This document shows positions 60,662 through 64,000 of a stretch of 64,000 bases of DNA, piece by piece (position 1 is the first letter of the stretch; every line of letters starts with the position of its first letter). A program made the position numbers and the translations under genes. The stretch is from Candidatus Defluviilinea proxima (GTDB lineage Bacteria; Chloroflexota; Anaerolineae; Anaerolineales; Villigracilaceae). The DNA lies in contig JADKIW010000001.1 of NCBI GenBank assembly GCA_016721115.1, positions 635,501-699,500 of the forward strand, given 5' to 3'. The notes beneath the pieces are model-generated. The model searched no databases. It was not told where the DNA came from and saw only the letters and a program-made list of their open reading frames with translations.

Positions 60662-60684
60662 GGGACGGCAGCTGCCGTCCCCTA
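60658..60684. repeat. REP-like palindrome supplying a stop codon
   Basis: GTAGGGGACGGCAG / CTGCCGTCCCCTA. Bases 60659-60661 are the stop codon of the preceding gene. A TACAAT promoter-like box lies directly after it (60688-60693) before the rlmB start. Confidence 0.88.
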
Positions 60685-60702
60685 AGGTACAATCGGGGGC
60701 AT

Positions 60703-61440
60703 ATGAAAGAATTCATCTACTCCCGTAATGCAGTCTACGAAACCTTGCGTGCCAAGCGCAGGGATGTGTTCAAGATCGAGTTGGGCGATAACGTTCAAGT
60801 TAAAGGCAGGCTGGCCGAAATCGTGGCGCTGGCTGGACAACGCAAGATTCCCATCGTCAAAGTGAAGCGCGCGCAATTGGATAAGGTCCACGAGAACAAT
60901 CAGGGCATCATCGCCGAGGTTAGTGCGTATCCGTACAGCGACGAAGTCGATATCCTTGACCATGCCAAGAAACAAAGCGAACAGCCTTTCATCCTTTTGC
61001 TCGATTCATTGAATGATCCGCAAAACTTCGGCACGCTCATCCGCACCGCCGAGGCGGTCGGTGTGCACGGCATCATCATTCCACTGGCGCATACGGTGGA
61101 AGTCACACCGTCCGTGGTCAATGCCTCGTCGGGCGCGAGTGAACACATGCGCATCGCGCGGTCGAATCTCGCACAGTCCATTGATGCTCTCAAGGCCGAG
61201 AACATCTGGGTAGTGGGTCTTGATCAAAACGGAGAAACGGTCGGGGAGAAGACAAAGCGTCATTTAACGGGAGCAACTGCCGTCGTAGTCGGAAGCGAAG
61301 GCGAAGGCATCCGTCAACTCACGCGCGCGAAATGCGACATCATCCTGCAACTTCCCATGCGCGGTCAGATCGAGTCGCTTAACGCGGCTGTCGCTGGTTC
61401 GGTCGCGTTGTATCTTGCGTACCTGAATCGAAATTCGTAA
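60703..61440 (+). CDS. rlmB: 23S rRNA (guanosine-2'-O)-methyltransferase RlmB
   Basis: A 245-residue SPOUT methyltransferase. The N-terminal part (residues about 1-75: FIYSRNAVYETLRAK, then VKRAQLDKVHENNQGIIAEV) is an RNA substrate-binding domain. The C-terminal SpoU domain shows LDSLNDPQNFGTLIRTAEAVG, VVVGSEGEGI and SLNAAVAGSVALYLAY. RlmB methylates G2251 in 23S rRNA. It is 42 bases after the small membrane protein, and its stop TAA (61438-61440) also lies inside a palindrome. Confidence 0.92.
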   Translation: MKEFIYSRNAVYETLRAKRRDVFKIELGDNVQVKGRLAEIVALAGQRKIPIVKVKRAQLDKVHENNQGIIAEVSAYPYSDEVDILDHAKKQSEQPFILLLDSLNDPQNFGTLIRTAEAVGVHGIIIPLAHTVEVTPSVVNASSGASEHMRIARSNLAQSIDALKAENIWVVGLDQNGETVGEKTKRHLTGATAVVVGSEGEGIRQLTRAKCDIILQLPMRGQIESLNAAVAGSVALYLAYLNRNS

Positions 61441-61464
61441 GGGCGGATCGCGATCCGCCCCAAC
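61437..61464. repeat. REP-like palindrome at the rlmB stop codon
   Basis: GTAAGGGCGGATCG / CGATCCGCCCCAAC. Bases 61438-61440 (TAA) are the rlmB stop codon. It differs from the 34835 copy mainly at its centre. Confidence 0.88.
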
Positions 61465-61475
61465 AAGGAGCGTAA

Positions 61476-62798
61476 ATGCCTCAAGCAACTTATCATTTCC
61501 CACGCGGATTTTTATGGGGGACGGCGACCGCCGCGCATCAAGTAGAAGGCAACAACACCAACAATCAATGGTGGAAGTGGGAACAAGACGGTCATACCAA
61601 CGGGACATCTGGTCTGGCATGCGATTGGTGGGGAGGCCGCTGGAAAGAAGACTTCGACCGCGCCGCAGAGGGCGGACAGAACGCTCATCGCTTCTCGGTA
61701 GAGTGGAGCCGCATCCAACCGACGCCCGATACTTGGGATGAAAACGCGCTCGAACATTATCGCAACATGTTGCGCGGACTGAAAGAACGCGGCATGACCG
61801 CGATGGTCACATTGCATCATTTCTCCGACCCGTTATGGTTATATGAACGATGCGGCTGGGAGGAAGAATCGGTTGTGCCTTTGTTCGAAAAGTTCGTACG
61901 CAAAACAGTGGATGCATTGAAGGAATATTGCACATTGTGGTGCACGATCAACGAACCGAATGTGTATGCGTTGAGCGGTTATGTAGTGGGGACCTTCCCC
62001 GCTTGCAACAAGGGGGTGAACATCGCTGTGAAGGTGCAAGCCAACATGTTGCGCGCTCATGCTATTGCGTATCGCACCATCCACGAGATACAACCTGAAG
62101 CGCGTGTGAGCTATGCTTTGCATTACCGCCCGATGGTGGCACACAGCAAGTCCCCGTTGGATGCGTTAATGCGCAACATTCAATACAATGGGCTCAACAT
62201 GGCGTTCCCAAGCGGTATCAGCACAGGCGTGATGAAATCTCCATTGGGAAGTGTCCGCATCCCTGAAGCCAAAGGCACACAGGATTATGTCGGCCTCAAC
62301 TATTATTCCGTGGATACCGTGCGGTTCGATATCACCAAACCGCAGGAAGTATTCGGCACACGCTATTACCCCAAAGATTCTGATTTCAGCCCGACAAAGT
62401 TCATCGCCAACATCCCCGAAGGTATCTTCGACTCGATCAAATGGGCAATGAAGACATATCCCGATACGCCGATCCTCATCACCGAGAACGGAGTGGAAGA
62501 TGCGGAGGATAAATTGCGTCCGCGGTATCTCGCGCAACATATTCATCAGATATGGCGCACGGTCAACTTCAATTGGCCTGTGAAGGGATACTTCCACTGG
62601 TCCTTGGTGGATAACTTCGAATGGGAACGCGGCTGGACTCAACGCTTCGGCCTTTGGGGCTTGGATGTAGAAACACAAAAGCGCATCAAACGTCCCAGCG
62701 CCGATTTCTACGCCGAAATCTGCAAAGAGAACGGCATCTCAAGTGAGATGGTGCAGAAGTATTGTCCCGAAGTGTTTGACAAGTTATTTCCCGTGTAG
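61476..62798 (+). CDS. GH1 beta-glucosidase-type glycosidase
   Basis: A 440-residue glycoside hydrolase family 1 protein. The acid/base Glu is in TINEPNVY and the nucleophile Glu in ITENGVEDA. Other family blocks are FPRGFLWGTATAAHQVEG, RFSVEWSRIQP and HWSLVDNFEWERGW. No signal peptide, so it is intracellular, where it would cleave beta-linked sugars. Its exact sugar is not readable. CAAGGAG precedes the ATG. It starts just after the palindrome at the rlmB stop. Confidence 0.93.
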   Translation: MPQATYHFPRGFLWGTATAAHQVEGNNTNNQWWKWEQDGHTNGTSGLACDWWGGRWKEDFDRAAEGGQNAHRFSVEWSRIQPTPDTWDENALEHYRNMLRGLKERGMTAMVTLHHFSDPLWLYERCGWEEESVVPLFEKFVRKTVDALKEYCTLWCTINEPNVYALSGYVVGTFPACNKGVNIAVKVQANMLRAHAIAYRTIHEIQPEARVSYALHYRPMVAHSKSPLDALMRNIQYNGLNMAFPSGISTGVMKSPLGSVRIPEAKGTQDYVGLNYYSVDTVRFDITKPQEVFGTRYYPKDSDFSPTKFIANIPEGIFDSIKWAMKTYPDTPILITENGVEDAEDKLRPRYLAQHIHQIWRTVNFNWPVKGYFHWSLVDNFEWERGWTQRFGLWGLDVETQKRIKRPSADFYAEICKENGISSEMVQKYCPEVFDKLFPV

Positions 62799-63081
62799 AA
62801 GATAACTACGAATTACTTTATTAGCAGTGACAGCTACGCTTATCGCCACTCATTTCTGCGGACTTATTCGATCATCCCAAGGTGTTCGACAAACATTTCC
62901 GTAATTAAGGTTGTACTTGATTTTTTGAAAAGCTATTGGGTTTAGGAGTAAAATACAGAAGCAAACTTATAAGCATGCTCAAAGGGTGGATTTGACAAAG
63001 TGTCTTGTGAACTTTAGATGTACTGAGGATAGGTCATCCAATACAAACCTTGTTCAGCTGTAAGAATTCAAGAGGTGATTT
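62799..63081. other. Intergenic stretch, no gene seen
   Basis: 283 bases without a gene. A GAGTAAAATACAG stretch (about 62946-62958) resembles a -10-type box, and a GAGGTG ribosome binding site stands before the adenylate kinase ATG. I see no RNA gene or repeat. Confidence 0.45.
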
Positions 63082-63750
63082 ATGCTTACGTACATCGTAT
63101 TGCTGGGTCCTCCTGGAGCGGGAAAAGGTACACAATCTAAAGTTTTGGAAACCGAACTCGGTTTGCCACATATTTCCACGGGAGGTATTTTCCGTGAGAA
63201 TATAAAAAACGGCACACCATTGGGCAAATTGGCGAATACATATATAAGTAAAGGTCATCTGGTACCAGATGACGTAACAATCGCCATGTTACGTGAACGC
63301 TTCACACAGCCAGATTGCAAAACTGGAGCCATCTTGGATGGCTTTCCACGTACACCTATCCAGGCAGATGAACTTGAAGTCTTGTTGAATAGTTTAGGGG
63401 GGCAGGTCAACTTCGTCCTTCTTATCACCGCCCCCGTAGAGTCCTTGATTGACCGGTTGGCGGGAAGATGGATTTGCAAAGCATATGGTCACGCTTTCCA
63501 CGAACACTTCAATCCACCCAGAGAAAAAGGAATATGCGATATCGATGGCTCTGGTCTTTATCAACGCGAAGATGATAAAGCTGAAACGATCCTAAACCGT
63601 ATTGAAGTCTATCAAAACCAAACAGCCCCTCTGATCCAATATTATCAGGAGCGTGGACTTCTGATCGAAATCAATGGTACTGCGACAATTGAAGAAGTTT
63701 CCAGTCAAGTGATGTCTGTATTACAAATGGAGAGGTCTTCTGGTGATTAA
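63082..63750 (+). CDS. adk: Adenylate kinase
   Basis: A 222-residue nucleoside monophosphate kinase: GPPGAGKGTQ (P-loop), HISTGGIFRE, LDGFPRT, and the LID region (about residues 124-162) RWICKAYGH and REKGICDIDGSG. The LID keeps three of the usual four metal-type ligands: Cys at the first and third, Asp at the fourth, with Tyr at the second. A Zn site may be lost or use the adjacent His. It interconverts AMP, ADP and ATP. GAGGTG precedes the ATG. The gene is last in the window. Confidence 0.93.
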   Translation: MLTYIVLLGPPGAGKGTQSKVLETELGLPHISTGGIFRENIKNGTPLGKLANTYISKGHLVPDDVTIAMLRERFTQPDCKTGAILDGFPRTPIQADELEVLLNSLGGQVNFVLLITAPVESLIDRLAGRWICKAYGHAFHEHFNPPREKGICDIDGSGLYQREDDKAETILNRIEVYQNQTAPLIQYYQERGLLIEINGTATIEEVSSQVMSVLQMERSSGD

Positions 63751-63880
63751 TGATGTAACTTAAGCGCTTACCCCGCTTCGATTTTGCTCTTTTGTGACCC
63801 AAAGCATTCTCAAATTACTATCAGGCAAACCTTTTGAAATCGCCAAGCACTCAAAGGTTGTAGATAGCCCAAAAGCCTAG

Positions 63881-63937
63881 CCACAGAGACACTGAGGCAC
63901 GGAGTTTTTTAAATCCTTTTTCTCAGTGTCTCTGTGG
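63881..63937. repeat. CACAGAGACAC-type palindromic repeat
   Basis: Perfect 16-base arms CCACAGAGACACTGAG (63881-63896) and complement (63922-63937) with a loop containing GGCACGGAG and a T-run. The same family as at 1580-1637. Confidence 0.85.
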
Positions 63938-64000
63938 TTAAAAGTTTTTGAATAGAACGTTCAAGCATTTCAACCTGTAACGAATTTCTCCGTGATAAAA

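Overview
The window looks like a chromosomal segment from an Anaerolineae-like member of the Chloroflexota. This is inferred from gene content (a serine hydroxymethyltransferase fused to a GcvT-type protein, Thr/Pro-rich lipoproteins and surface proteins, HTH-membrane-propeller sensors) and from many short intergenic palindromes; no rRNA or other phylogenetic marker is present. It carries about 56 protein genes, one tRNA, one intact IS element, one REP-associated tyrosine transposase (RAYT) and several families of short palindromic repeats.

Layout. 1-6.4 kb: a minus-strand surface-polysaccharide operon (winged-helix regulator, two sugar epimerases, ABC-2 permease and ATPase, capsule-type glycan protein cut by the window edge). 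6.5-10.8 kb: a TetR regulator divergent from a detoxification-like operon (DoxX, F420/NADP oxidoreductase, LUD, NmrA-like, VOC). 11-15.8 kb: a membrane protein, twin MerR/GyrI-type regulators with matching 19-bp-spacer leaderless promoters, an amidase, and a GyrI-like protein with a probable frameshift. 16.1 kb: a homologue of NpmA/KamB 16S rRNA A1408 methyltransferases behind a hairpin that hides its ribosome binding site. 16.8-23.5 kb: minus-strand Rieske oxygenase, two phytoene-desaturase-like FAD enzymes, a TolB-like lipoprotein and a GcvT-like protein. 24-25.8 kb: hemerythrin-like protein, FAH-family enzyme and tRNA-Val with decaying tandem copies of its 3' end and terminator.

25.9-32.1 kb: histidine kinase, DUF11-repeat surface protein, small secreted protein and LCP glycan ligase. 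32.1-36.1 kb: the RAYT with palindromes on both sides and inside it, then the 1042-residue SHMT-GcvT fusion with a related palindrome in frame at the domain junction. 36.2-42.5 kb: a giant surface protein divergent from an HTH-TM-propeller sensor that shares a C-terminal-type domain with it. 42.7-54.4 kb: SGNH hydrolase, an IS481-type element with a 5-bp target duplication sitting inside an older palindrome, S9 peptidase, TAP-like hydrolase, SH3-like lipoprotein, tandem PPK2 genes and membrane proteins.

54.5-63.8 kb: cytochrome P450 preceded by a DsbA/FrnE-like gene whose first active-site cysteine codon is an in-frame TGA (candidate selenoprotein), lipoprotein, Nudix, S51 peptidase, exonuclease-WYL fusion, rlmB, GH1 glycosidase and adenylate kinase.

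The strongest leads are the RAYT/REP system whose palindromes supply stop codons and coding sequence, the TGA-containing DsbA gene, the NpmA-like methyltransferase with a structured leader, and the eroding tRNA 3'-end array.
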